This document shows, piece after piece, positions 7,998-17,785 of a DNA stretch of 25,031 bases. The position numbers and the translations under genes are program-made. The notes beneath the pieces are model-generated. The model made no database searches and was not told where the DNA came from. It saw only the letters and a list, made by a program, of their open reading frames with translations. Position 1 is the stretch's first letter. Every line of letters starts with the position of its first letter. Source of the stretch: Bacteroidia bacterium (GTDB lineage Bacteria; Bacteroidota; Bacteroidia; SpSt-205); assembly GCA_025060275.1 (NCBI GenBank), contig JANXCJ010000009.1:1-25031 (forward strand), given 5' to 3'.

Positions 7998-8760
7998 AGA
8001 GAGTATGATCTACAAGGATTCGCCCGCAGTTCTCACAGACAAAAATTTTGTTCCGTTGCATGAGTTCCCACTGCAGCTGGCGAGGCAGCAATGTATAACA
8101 TCCCCCACAGGCTACTCTTCCCTCCTTGTCATCTATCACAGTTACTGGAACAAGAGCTTGCCCTCCTCTGAGTGAACGGCGACGACGCTCAAAAAGTCTA
8201 AATAGCCGTACATCCATCTCCTGAATGTGCTCTGAGAGAGCTTTTATCCTTTCCTGCAACTCCTCTTCTTGCTGATGGGTAAGCCTATGTATCTCTGCTA
8301 ATTGAGCTTCTTTTTCTGCAATGAGCCGCCGAATCTCCTCTAAACGCTTCTGTTCCTCGGATTGCCTGTGCCGAAGGCTTTCTACTCTTGCTTGCAGGCG
8401 AGAAATATCCCTAAGATTTTTTTCTATGGTCAGTCGGGTTTCCCGAAGCTCTGTCTCTATTTTGTAGTACTCTTGCTCATTGCGAACTGCCATGAGAGTC
8501 TTCTGCAGCTTGATCTCATGGTCTCTCAAACTATCATTACTTACATGTAATGTACGAATATCACTCTCAAGCTGACGAAGTTGAGAACTCAGTTCTTGGA
8601 GTGAATGATTCAGTGCTGTGGCTTTATCTTGAAAGTCTTCTATCTGCTCAGGTAAATCTCCTTTCTTCTGCTGGAGGGCATGCATGCGGTTATAGAGGAC
8701 TTGTAGCTGGATAAGCTCCACCAAACGATCATGGACCGCAGTAGTTTCTATAGTCATCAT
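7969..8760 (-). CDS. Coiled-coil protein with C4 zinc ribbon (DUF164/CT398-like), 263 aa
   Basis: The protein has a long, heptad-rich, charged coiled coil (about residues 20-200). A C-terminal zinc ribbon follows, formed by C218-GG-C221 and C242-EN-C245. This architecture is that of the DUF164 (zf-RING_7) family, represented by Chlamydia CT398, whose members are proposed to bind nucleic acid or secretion and transcription partners. The molecular role is not settled. No signal peptide is seen, so it is probably cytoplasmic. Its ATG overlaps the stop of the Nif3-like gene by 4 bp (ATGA), and genes of this family are often found beside Nif3 homologues, as here. The arrangement downstream of rpoC makes a link to RNA polymerase or translation tempting, but this is context only. 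Confidence 0.88.
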   Translation of the reverse strand: MMTIETTAVHDRLVELIQLQVLYNRMHALQQKKGDLPEQIEDFQDKATALNHSLQELSSQLRQLESDIRTLHVSNDSLRDHEIKLQKTLMAVRNEQEYYKIETELRETRLTIEKNLRDISRLQARVESLRHRQSEEQKRLEEIRRLIAEKEAQLAEIHRLTHQQEEELQERIKALSEHIQEMDVRLFRLFERRRRSLRGGQALVPVTVIDDKEGRVACGGCYTLLPRQLQWELMQRNKIFVCENCGRILVDHTLFEEVAVSMP

Positions 8761-9539
8761 ATCCAGTATGAAATGGGACTAGTTCGTATATGCGTAACAA
8801 AGATAGGGAGCATAGGAAAATAGGTTCGCAGAAGATTAGCTAAGGTAGTGGTGATTGTTTTTTCGGACTCATAGTGTCCTATGTCAGCTAGCCAGATTCG
8901 CTCCTGCGCTTCAAAGAAGCGATGATAGGGTATGTCAGCTGTAAGGAAAGCCTGTGCACCAGAAGCTAAAGCTTGTGGTAGGAGAAAGCTACCAGCACCC
9001 CCACACACAGCTACCCGACGAATGAGCATATCCTTTCCCTTAGCATAGCGAATCACAGGCACACCAACCCTCTCCCTCACAAGATGAAATAGGTCCCAAA
9101 TTTCTATTGGAGTTTCCAACTCACCAATATAGCCTATGCCATGAGAAGGAGCAGTAGCATGCAAAAATCCAACGGGCTTCAAGCCCAAAACTTCACACAA
9201 GCCATAATTAACCCCATTAGGGGCATGGTCAGCATTCGTGTGAATAGCATAGACAGCTATACCCGCTTGAATAAGATGGTAAATAAGCCTATCTGCGTAA
9301 ACATCCCACAAGAGGCGAGTGCGGTGTCCATACCAAAGCGGATGATGAACCACTATGAGGTTGGCATTAAGCTCCTTGGCCTCCTCTAATACTCCCGGGG
9401 TAATTTCTAAGGCCGTGAGAACACCCTCCACGCGAGAATCAGGATCACCCCAGAGAAGCCCTACATTATCATGGGACTCAGCCCAGGCAGGGGGCGCCCA
9501 AGTTTCCAGTACCTGGACAACCTCCTTTATACAGGTCAT
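8757..9539 (-). CDS. Nif3-like dinuclear metal centre protein (DUF34/YbgI type), 260 aa
   Basis: This belongs to the conserved Nif3/YbgI family of ring-shaped, di-metal-binding proteins. Members have been proposed as GTP cyclohydrolase I type 2-like or metal-insertion proteins, but the activity remains uncertain. Metal-ligand motifs are all present: VVHHPLWYGH (about residue 64 on), AIHTNADHAPNGVN, and the C-terminal pair in DIGHYESEKTI. The length matches the short E. coli-type form. Many Bacteroidota homologues are about 100 residues longer, with a PII/CutA1-like domain inserted in the middle, and that insert is absent here. The ATG overlaps the rpoC stop codon (ATGA) and the stop overlaps the next ATG in the same way, so translation is probably coupled on both sides. 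Confidence 0.93.
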   Translation of the reverse strand: MTCIKEVVQVLETWAPPAWAESHDNVGLLWGDPDSRVEGVLTALEITPGVLEEAKELNANLIVVHHPLWYGHRTRLLWDVYADRLIYHLIQAGIAVYAIHTNADHAPNGVNYGLCEVLGLKPVGFLHATAPSHGIGYIGELETPIEIWDLFHLVRERVGVPVIRYAKGKDMLIRRVAVCGGAGSFLLPQALASGAQAFLTADIPYHRFFEAQERIWLADIGHYESEKTITTTLANLLRTYFPMLPIFVTHIRTSPISYWI

Positions 9540-12500
9540 TTACTAGAACTTTTTCTAGGCCGACCCCTGGAAGGGGCAGGGGAAGGAGTGGCAGGGGGGC
9601 GCCCACGGCGTCCCCGACGAGAAGTAGAAGAGGATACCGCTTGTACTTCCATTAGCGGAGCTGCCTCCAATAGCTCCGGTGCAGGCAAGGACACAACTCG
9701 CTCCTGTTGAAGTCGCTCAAAGTAACCTGTGCCAGCAGGAATCTTCTGCCCCGTGATTACATTTTCCTTGAGACCAGCCAAGTCATCAGTACGAGCATTA
9801 ACCGCCGCATCTATGAGAACCCTAATAGTTTCTTGGAAGGAAGCGGCGGATAACCAGCTCCGAGTAGTAGAGGCAGCGCGGGAAATACCTAAGAGTTTCG
9901 GCTGCCCTACTGCAGGTCTAGCCAAACGCGCCTGGATAGGACGACGATTCATAGCCTGCAAAGAGTGATTTATGTCTTCCAACTGATGGAGGGTAAGAAG
10001 GCTACCCGCATGTATATCCTCAGCATCCCCTGGATCAATGACAATGTATTTTCCTTGTAGTAGGGCATTTTCTTGGAAGAATTCAGCTTTATCTACTACT
10101 TCCTCAGGTAGAAATACCGTATCACCCGGGTCTACTATCTCTACTTTTTGCAGCATTTGCCGGAGAATAATCTCCAGGTGTTTCGTACTGATTCGTACTG
10201 CTTGCGGTGCATAAATCAACTGAATATTTCTAAGGAGGTACTCCGCCACAGCTGAGATACCCAAAATACGCAGGATATCATGAGGGTTGATTGGACCATC
10301 GCAGAGTGGCTGTCCTGCCCGTACTTTATCTTTATCCTGTACGAATAGTAGCCGACTCGTAGGAACTACATGTAGTACTCGCATGCGCCCATCCGGGGAC
10401 TCTATTTCAATTTCTTGGCGATTAGTGCGGCGCTTGCGCATTCTTACAATCCCGTCTATTTCAGCCAGCACAGCGGCAGGATTAGGGGACCGTGCCTCAA
10501 ATAGTTCAGTAACCCGAGGGAGGCCACCTGTAATATCGGCTGTACGAGCAGCTTGTACCGGCGTACGCGCCAAAATCGTGCCCGCCTCCACACGCTCTCC
10601 ATCCTTCACCATGATCCGAGCACCCACCGGAAGCATGAAAGTTTCAATGGGCTCGTCATAATCATTCAAAATCTGGAGAGATGGTGAGAGAAATCTATCA
10701 GAAGACTCGGTAACGATATACTCGTCCTGTTGGGATTCCTCTATATGCTCCCTACGATAAGTCTCCCCTTCTTTCAAATCGGTCCATCGGAGACGCCCAG
10801 CTGTACTTGCCAGAATATGCCTTGCATAAGGGTCCCATGAGCAAATCTCCTGACCTTTAGCAACAAACTCTCCAGAAGTAACTCGGAGAACTGAAGCATA
10901 TGGCACATCAGCCTTCCAAACGAGCTGCCCTGTTTGAGGGTGCCTAAGGAATACTTCACTCGTACGACTAATTACCACTGTTTCTATTTCTCCCCTGTAC
11001 CTTCGCTGTACGGTACGCAAGTCCTCACTGAACTCTACTATTCCTTCGTATTTAGCCTTGAGGGCACTTTGACCTGCTATCCGCTGGGCAGCCCCTCCTG
11101 TATGGAAGGTTCTTAGAGTGAGTTGTGTCCCGGGCTCTCCGATAGATTGGGCAGCAATGATGCCTACAGCTTCTCCTACTTCTACAAGCCTTCCAATAGC
11201 AAGATGTCGTCCATAACACTTTTGACATATACCTCTCTCTGCCTCACAAGTGATGGGGGAACGAACCTCTACTGCTTCTATGCCCGCCTCTTCTATTGCT
11301 TTGGCGATAGTCTCAGTAAGCTCTTCATTTGCACCGCACAGTTTCTGGCCTGTTACTGGATGATAAATATCATTTAGCGCAAAGCGCCCAACAATACGAC
11401 TAGAGAGGGACTCCACGAGCTCATCATTCTCATCGTAGAGAGCGGTGAGACGCAAACCCCGAAGCGTACCACAATCCTCCTCAGTAATTACCACATCCTG
11501 CGCTACATCTACGAGCTTACGCGTGAGGTATCCCGCATCAGCCGTCTTGAGAGCTGTATCAGCTAACCCCTTGCGTGCTCCATGTGTAGAGATAAAGTAT
11601 TCAATCACATTCAGCCCTTTACGCAAGCTGGAAAGAATAGGGGTTTCTATAATCTCTCTTGCGCCCAGACGACGCTGAGGCTTATTCATAAGCCCTCGCA
11701 AAGCACAAAGCTGACGTACTTGCTCTCTTGAACCGCGCGCACCTGAGTGCATCATCATGTAGATAGGATTGAAACCTTCCTGGTGACGCTCTAGCTCCCG
11801 AATAAGCTGATCTGTGATTTCATTAGAGGTCCGGGTCCAGAGGTCTATGATCTTATTGTACCTTTCGCCATCGCTGATGAGGCCCATCCTGTACTCCTCG
11901 CGCGTTTCTTCGCGCTGGGCAAAGGCTTCCCGAATCAGCCTTTCTCGGTTAGAAGGCTCTATTACATCGTAAAGCGTAAAAGATAATCCCCCCTTGAAGG
12001 CTGTATAAAAGCCTAACTCCTTGATTTTGTCCAAGAACTCAGCTGTGCGGCGATGGTCCGTGCGACGGAAAACCTCCATGATCACATCCCGAATAGCCGT
12101 CTTAGTAAGGAGCTGATTCACGTAAGGCATTTCAGGAGGGAGGGTCTGATTGAATATTACACGCCCAGGAGTAGTAATAACTTTCTGATTATTCGGCAGA
12201 CGAACTGTAACCCTAGCATGGAGGGCTACCTTGCCGGCATGATAAGCTTGAAGAGCCTCTTGGGGACTTCCAAACACAGCCCCTTCTCCGGGGACACCTA
12301 CCCGTTCCTTCGTAAGATAATATAGACCCAACACCATGTCTTGAGAAGGAACAGCAATAGGTGCACCATTTGCAGGATGCAGAATATTATGGCTAGAAAG
12401 AAGTAGAATCTTAGCCTCTGTTATGGCTGATTGGCTGAGGGGTACATGAACAGCCATTTGATCCCCATCAAAGTCGGCATTATAACCTGTACAAACGAGG

Positions 12501-13936
12501 GGATGAAGCTGAATTGCCTTTCCTTCTACCAGTTTAGGTTGAAATGCCTGAATGCCCAGACGGTGGAGCGTAGGTGCTCTATTCAGCAAGACAGGATGTC
12601 CCTTTAGTACATTTTCTAAGATAGGCCAGATTCGGGGGTCTTTCCGTTCTACGAGACGGCGACCACTCTTTTCTGTCCGCACGACGCGCTGAGCCAGGAG
12701 GTCCCTAATAATGAAAGGCTTGAAAAGCTCTACCGCCATGTCTTTAGGCAGACCACACTCATGAAGCTTGAGGTGCGGACCTACCACAATCACAGACCTG
12801 CCTGAATAATCTACTCTTTTACCTAGTAAGTTTTGACGAAAGCGTCCCTGCTTGCCCTTAATATTTTCGCTGAGAGAGCGAAGGATACGACCGCTGGCAC
12901 TTTCTGCAGAAGCGCGAGTTTGATTACGCTTACGGGCACTATCCATCAGAGCATCTACCGCCTCCTGCAGCATCCGCCGTTCGTTATTTAGCAGAATCTC
13001 GGGCGTACGCGACTCCATCATGCGGCGCAGACGATTATTGCGCTGAATAAGACGACGATACAGATCATTCAGATCAGCGGCTGTAAAACGCCCTCCTGGC
13101 AAAGGAATGAGCGGACGCAACTCTGGCGGAACCACCGGAATCACACGCAAAATCATCCACTCCGGACGATTCTCCACTCTCCTGTTTGCAGAACGAAACT
13201 CTTCTACTACTTTCAAACGGCGTAGAATTTCTGTGCGTCTTTGCTGCGAAACTTCTGTTTCTAATTGGGTTCGGAGCTCAGCTGCTAGCTTATCCAGGTT
13301 CATCTGCCGCAAGAGCTCATCTAGAGCCTGCGCACCCATCTTAGCAACAAACGAGTTAGGCTGTATAGCTGGATTATCTTTAGCAGCAGCTTGTAATGCC
13401 CTGACTAACTTGAGATACTCCTCCGCGGAAAGGAGGTCCCCCTCCTTAAGTGTCTTATTGAAGTGAATAGCATCCCCTACCTTGAGGACCACATAGCGAT
13501 CATAATAAACTACCTGTTCCAGCTTCTTTGCATTATAGCCTAAAAGAGAGCCAAGTTTAGGGGGAGTATGACGGAAATACCAGGGATGTACGACAGGTTC
13601 TTGCAAGGAGATATGCCCCATGCGTACCCTGCGCCATTTTTTCTCTATCACCTCTACTCCGCATCTGTCACAACGGATGCCTTTGTATCTGGCTCCTTTA
13701 TACTTTCCACAAGCACATTCATAATCTTTCACGGGGCCGAATATCCGCTCACAGAACAGCCCACCTGTTTCAGGCTTATGCGTGCGGTAATCTATAGTCT
13801 CGGCCCGAGTCACCTCTCCTTTGCTCCACTCCAAAATTCTGTCAGGAGAGGCTAAAGAAAGCGTAACACGCCGTATAGGCACGGGAATAGTTACAACCGA
13901 ATGCCTAATAGTCATCTGATTTCTTTCTTTCTCCAT
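9536..13936 (-). CDS. rpoC: RNA polymerase beta' subunit, 1466 aa
   Basis: This is the catalytic large subunit of RNA polymerase. The N-terminal zinc site is C74, C76, C89 and C92 (ECACGKYKGARYKGIRCDRCG). The absolutely conserved active-site loop NADFDGDQM carries the Mg2+-binding aspartates D488, D490 and D492. The second zinc site uses TEEDCGTLRG and CEAERGICQKCYGR. The trigger-loop/bridge region includes GEPGTQLTLRTFHTGG. The last 27 residues (1440-1466) form an unusual Arg/Gly/Pro/Ser/Thr-rich tail with two RGRP cores (RRGRRGRPP and RGRPRK), resembling eukaryotic AT-hooks. Translation starts at the ATG 18 bp after the rpoB stop, and the stop codon overlaps the start of the Nif3-like gene. 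Confidence 0.99.
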   Translation of the reverse strand: MEKERNQMTIRHSVVTIPVPIRRVTLSLASPDRILEWSKGEVTRAETIDYRTHKPETGGLFCERIFGPVKDYECACGKYKGARYKGIRCDRCGVEVIEKKWRRVRMGHISLQEPVVHPWYFRHTPPKLGSLLGYNAKKLEQVVYYDRYVVLKVGDAIHFNKTLKEGDLLSAEEYLKLVRALQAAAKDNPAIQPNSFVAKMGAQALDELLRQMNLDKLAAELRTQLETEVSQQRRTEILRRLKVVEEFRSANRRVENRPEWMILRVIPVVPPELRPLIPLPGGRFTAADLNDLYRRLIQRNNRLRRMMESRTPEILLNNERRMLQEAVDALMDSARKRNQTRASAESASGRILRSLSENIKGKQGRFRQNLLGKRVDYSGRSVIVVGPHLKLHECGLPKDMAVELFKPFIIRDLLAQRVVRTEKSGRRLVERKDPRIWPILENVLKGHPVLLNRAPTLHRLGIQAFQPKLVEGKAIQLHPLVCTGYNADFDGDQMAVHVPLSQSAITEAKILLLSSHNILHPANGAPIAVPSQDMVLGLYYLTKERVGVPGEGAVFGSPQEALQAYHAGKVALHARVTVRLPNNQKVITTPGRVIFNQTLPPEMPYVNQLLTKTAIRDVIMEVFRRTDHRRTAEFLDKIKELGFYTAFKGGLSFTLYDVIEPSNRERLIREAFAQREETREEYRMGLISDGERYNKIIDLWTRTSNEITDQLIRELERHQEGFNPIYMMMHSGARGSREQVRQLCALRGLMNKPQRRLGAREIIETPILSSLRKGLNVIEYFISTHGARKGLADTALKTADAGYLTRKLVDVAQDVVITEEDCGTLRGLRLTALYDENDELVESLSSRIVGRFALNDIYHPVTGQKLCGANEELTETIAKAIEEAGIEAVEVRSPITCEAERGICQKCYGRHLAIGRLVEVGEAVGIIAAQSIGEPGTQLTLRTFHTGGAAQRIAGQSALKAKYEGIVEFSEDLRTVQRRYRGEIETVVISRTSEVFLRHPQTGQLVWKADVPYASVLRVTSGEFVAKGQEICSWDPYARHILASTAGRLRWTDLKEGETYRREHIEESQQDEYIVTESSDRFLSPSLQILNDYDEPIETFMLPVGARIMVKDGERVEAGTILARTPVQAARTADITGGLPRVTELFEARSPNPAAVLAEIDGIVRMRKRRTNRQEIEIESPDGRMRVLHVVPTSRLLFVQDKDKVRAGQPLCDGPINPHDILRILGISAVAEYLLRNIQLIYAPQAVRISTKHLEIILRQMLQKVEIVDPGDTVFLPEEVVDKAEFFQENALLQGKYIVIDPGDAEDIHAGSLLTLHQLEDINHSLQAMNRRPIQARLARPAVGQPKLLGISRAASTTRSWLSAASFQETIRVLIDAAVNARTDDLAGLKENVITGQKIPAGTGYFERLQQERVVSLPAPELLEAAPLMEVQAVSSSTSRRGRRGRPPATPSPAPSRGRPRKSSSK

Positions 13937-13954
13937 AGTTTCGGTTATAGTTTT

Positions 13955-16900
13955 TTAATCAAATCGTACATCCAGTGCCAGACCTCTCAACTCATTTACA
14001 AGAACTTGAAAAGAGTCCGGCACGCCGAAGTAAGAGATGTTCTCACCTTTGATAATCGCCTCATGGGCTTTCATCCGCCCCTCAATATCATCAGACTTGA
14101 TAGTAAGCATTTCTTGCAGAAGTGTAGCAGCACCAAAGGCTTCTAAAGCCCACACTTCCATTTCGCCAAAGCGCTGCCCACCAAAGTGAGAGCGCCCCCC
14201 GAGAGGCTGGGAGGTAACCACCCCATATGGTCCAACCGACCGTGCATGCATTTTGTCATCCACCATGTGATCTAACTTTAACATGTAGATAACCCCCACA
14301 GTAGCAGGTTGGTCAAAGCGCTCCCCCGTTTGTCCATCGTATAAGTATACGCGTCCATCCCGAGGAAGCCCCGCCCTTTCAAGCCAGGCATTCACTTCTT
14401 CATAAGTAGCACCCGCAAAAGGAGGAACCTCAAACTTGATATTCAGTTTTTTGCCCGCCCAGCCCAAAATAGCCTCATAGATTTGTCCGATATTCATACG
14501 AGAGGGGACCCCCAGTGGATTGAGAACAATATCCACCGGAGTGCCATCCTCCAAATAGGGCATATCCTCTATGGGAGCTATTTTAGCTATTACGCCTTTA
14601 TTGCCATGCCGACCTGCCAGTTTGTCTCCCACCTTTATTTTGCGTTTAGAAGCCACATACACTTTAGCTAGCTTGAGGACACCATTAGGAAGCTCGTCTC
14701 CAGAAGTGAGGTGATACTTAGCTCGCTGTGCATCAGCCTGATAACGAGAATATAGAGCCATATAATTTTGGAATAGCCTCTCTATCAGAAGATTTGTTTC
14801 AGGGTCTGTTGTCCAACCCGTGGGGTTGAGGTCTTCAAAGTGCTGGGACAATAACCACTTGTCTGTGATTTTCTTACTGGGGGGTAACTGTTCCTCTCCA
14901 TACTTATTCTTGATGGAAACCAGCTTCTTACCATTTAGAAGAACTTCAAGTTTCTGTACCATTTGCTGGCGTAAAGCTCTTAGCTGCCGCTCCAGCTGGG
15001 TATCAATTTCACGCTCCTTTTGCTTTCGCTCTTCTTGCGTGGTAGCTCTACGGTCTTTTCGGTACAAATAAGTTTCAATTACATAGCCATGAGAGGCCGG
15101 GGGCATAGTAAGGGGCGTACTACGAACTTCGGCGCTTCGCTCACCAAAAATTTGGCGAAGAAGTTTCTCCTCAGGCAAAAGTTCTGTACTTTGGCCTTTC
15201 GGCGTTACCTTCCCCACAAGGATATCTCCCTCACGCACCTCAGTACCTACTACTACGATACCCTCTTCGTCTAAGAAGCGCGTGCGTTCCTCTGACTCAT
15301 TTGGTAGCTCGCGCGAGAGCTCTTCAGGACCTGCCTTCGTCTCTCTTACTTCTACTTCAAACTCTTGAATATTTATGCTTGTAAGTACATCTTCTTGAAC
15401 AAGACGCTCAGAAATCACAATTGCATCCTCAAAATTGTAGCCCTGCCAGGGCATAAAAGCTACAAGGAGATTCTTGCCTAAAGCCAACTCACCCTTTTCA
15501 ATAGAGTAGCCCTCTACAAGGGGGTCACCTTTTTGAACTCGCTGCCCTTTCCGAACAATAGGACGCAGATTCAAACAGGTGTTTTCATTAGTGCGGCGAA
15601 ATTTAGGGATTTCGTAAATTACTACCTCTGGATCAAAGCTCACAAGCACTTCTTCAGGTGGCCTCTCATACCGGATAGAGATTCGCGTAGCATCCACATA
15701 CTCAACCACCCCAGGATATTCCGCATAGATTAGTACACGACTATCTCTTGCTACGTGTTTTTCCATTCCCGTACCCACAATAGGGGCCTCTGGACGCAAA
15801 AGGGGAACTGCTTGCCTCTGCATGTTAGAGCCCATTAGGGCCCGATTAGCATCATCATGCTCTAAAAACGGGATAAGACTTGCAGAAAGACCTAACATTT
15901 GATCAGGCGCCACATCTACATATTGTACTTCTTGAATAGGAATTTCTGGGTATTCTCCTTGATAGCGTCCCTGGACCTCATTAGATACCTCTCCGTTATT
16001 CAGGAAAGCGCGTAGAGGGGCAATCTTATATCTCTCTTCTTGATCTGGGGTGAGATAAACAACTTCTTCCAAACGAGGCTTACCATTACTGACAGGATGA
16101 TAAGGAGTCTCCAGAAAACCCAGTTCATTCACTCTGGCATAAATAGCGAGAGAGTTGATGAGTCCTATGTTAGCCCCCTCTGGGGTCTCTATCGGGCAAA
16201 TACGACCATAGTGAGAATAATGTACATCTCTTGCTTCAAATCCGGCATGTTCTCTAGATAGACCACCTGGTCCCATGGCTGAGATTCTTCGTTTATGGGC
16301 TAGTTCAGAAAGGGGATTAGTCTGGTCTAAGAGCTGACTAAGTTGACCCTGCGAAAAGAAGGACTGGATTACGCTCGTGAAGGATTTCGGAGTGATAATA
16401 TCGGATGGCTTGAAGTCCTCGCCTTCGTATGTGCTCATTCTTTCGCGTATGGTGCGAGTAAGGCGAGCCAAACCTGCGGAGACTTGCATATAAATCTGCT
16501 CACCTACGGTACGAATGCGACGATGACTTAGATGATCCTCTTCATCGGGGTCCACTTCTCCATCCATAAGCCGCTGTAAATGTTGAATGATAGCCACTAC
16601 ATCTTCTACCCGGAGCAAGGGGTCTTCATACCGCTGTTCATTATACAGCTTTCGGTTTAGTTGAAATCGTCCTACCTTCCCTAAATCATATCGTTTCTCT
16701 GAGAGGACTTGCCGCTCTACGAAGAGCCGAGCTCCTTCCTCATCCGAGGTATTATCTATGCCTCTCAAAAGCTTGTAAATCTCCACACATGCTGAGGTTT
16801 GGGAGTGGCTAGTATCTTTCGCGAGCGTTGCATACACTATATGGCGTCCATCTTCATACTCAGGTTTGATGAGGTAGAGACTATCTATGTGATGATCACG

Positions 16901-17758
16901 AAGTACCTGCCAATCTTTCTCAGTAAGCACATGTCCGATGTCATAGATAGTTTGAAAGCGGCGTACGGAGCTCATTTCACCCGTCTCAGGGTCTGTTACT
17001 TCCTGTTGAGAGACCTCAGTAATCCGAGTAGCCAGCTTCCGCCCTACATAAGGCGCAAAGCCCTTTTCAGAACGAATCTGACTCAACTTTATCACATCCG
17101 CAAGACCAAAATAGCTTACAATATCAGCATCTGAGCTCAGTCCCATCGCACGCAGTAGCAACGTTACGGGCACTGCTTTTTTGCGGTCAAAGTAGACTCG
17201 CGCATAGCCCGTAGAGTCTACGGCAAACTCAATCCAGGTGCCTTTTTGAGGGATAACACGAGCTCCGTAGGTCATCTCGGCTGTCCCCGCCCGAGGATTA
17301 GCAGAGAAAAGAATGCCAGGAGAACGATGAAGCTGATTTATGACTACACGCTCTACACCATTCACAATAAAAGTCCCCCTGGGAGTCATGTAGGGGATAA
17401 CCCCCAAATACACCCACTCTTCCTTGGGAGTGAATACAGTGTTATCTGGTTTAAGAGCTCTAAGATAAAACTTTACCTTTAATTGTACCCCATATGTAAC
17501 CCCACGCGCTTTGGATTCTTCTGGACTATACCGAGGAGGGTCTAACAAGTACCCTCCGAACTCCATGATATATTCCTCTCGGCTATCTTTGACAGGGAAA
17601 TGCTCCATAAAAGCTTGGTAAAGCCCTTCTGTATGCTGCTTCTCGGGTGGGGTATAAAGGTCCAAGAACTTGCGGAATGATTCCAGCTGCACCTGAAGAA
17701 GGTCCGGGACGGGCACCGTGGAGCAGTGCGCAGAAAATCTGATTCTCTCGCTATTCAT
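13955..17758 (-). CDS. rpoB: RNA polymerase beta subunit, 1267 aa
   Basis: This is the second large RNA polymerase subunit, pairing with beta' around the active centre. It contains the rifampicin-pocket region QLSQLLDQTNPLSELAHKRR-ISAMGPGGLSRE (around residues 470-500). The residues equivalent to E. coli Q513, D516, H526, R529 and S531 are all present, so no common target-site resistance change is seen. It also has CPIETPEGANIGLI and the C-terminal GRHGNKGVIAKI, GTPVDIVLNPLGVPSRMNIGQ and GGRSHFGGQRFGEMEVWALEA blocks. The frame can be extended to a TTG at 17791, but that would start inside the strong hairpin before the gene. The ATG at 17758 (MNSERIRF) is chosen. It lies 82 bp after rplL and 18 bp before rpoC. 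Confidence 0.99.
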   Translation of the reverse strand: MNSERIRFSAHCSTVPVPDLLQVQLESFRKFLDLYTPPEKQHTEGLYQAFMEHFPVKDSREEYIMEFGGYLLDPPRYSPEESKARGVTYGVQLKVKFYLRALKPDNTVFTPKEEWVYLGVIPYMTPRGTFIVNGVERVVINQLHRSPGILFSANPRAGTAEMTYGARVIPQKGTWIEFAVDSTGYARVYFDRKKAVPVTLLLRAMGLSSDADIVSYFGLADVIKLSQIRSEKGFAPYVGRKLATRITEVSQQEVTDPETGEMSSVRRFQTIYDIGHVLTEKDWQVLRDHHIDSLYLIKPEYEDGRHIVYATLAKDTSHSQTSACVEIYKLLRGIDNTSDEEGARLFVERQVLSEKRYDLGKVGRFQLNRKLYNEQRYEDPLLRVEDVVAIIQHLQRLMDGEVDPDEEDHLSHRRIRTVGEQIYMQVSAGLARLTRTIRERMSTYEGEDFKPSDIITPKSFTSVIQSFFSQGQLSQLLDQTNPLSELAHKRRISAMGPGGLSREHAGFEARDVHYSHYGRICPIETPEGANIGLINSLAIYARVNELGFLETPYHPVSNGKPRLEEVVYLTPDQEERYKIAPLRAFLNNGEVSNEVQGRYQGEYPEIPIQEVQYVDVAPDQMLGLSASLIPFLEHDDANRALMGSNMQRQAVPLLRPEAPIVGTGMEKHVARDSRVLIYAEYPGVVEYVDATRISIRYERPPEEVLVSFDPEVVIYEIPKFRRTNENTCLNLRPIVRKGQRVQKGDPLVEGYSIEKGELALGKNLLVAFMPWQGYNFEDAIVISERLVQEDVLTSINIQEFEVEVRETKAGPEELSRELPNESEERTRFLDEEGIVVVGTEVREGDILVGKVTPKGQSTELLPEEKLLRQIFGERSAEVRSTPLTMPPASHGYVIETYLYRKDRRATTQEERKQKEREIDTQLERQLRALRQQMVQKLEVLLNGKKLVSIKNKYGEEQLPPSKKITDKWLLSQHFEDLNPTGWTTDPETNLLIERLFQNYMALYSRYQADAQRAKYHLTSGDELPNGVLKLAKVYVASKRKIKVGDKLAGRHGNKGVIAKIAPIEDMPYLEDGTPVDIVLNPLGVPSRMNIGQIYEAILGWAGKKLNIKFEVPPFAGATYEEVNAWLERAGLPRDGRVYLYDGQTGERFDQPATVGVIYMLKLDHMVDDKMHARSVGPYGVVTSQPLGGRSHFGGQRFGEMEVWALEAFGAATLLQEMLTIKSDDIEGRMKAHEAIIKGENISYFGVPDSFQVLVNELRGLALDVRFD

Positions 17759-17785
17759 ACCTAAATGCAATAAAAAGAATATGTC

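Noticed and set aside
9471..17482. Many plus-strand reading frames antisense to rpoC and rpoB
   Set aside because: They lie opposite conserved coding sequence, have irregular composition and no family features; they are shadows of the real genes.
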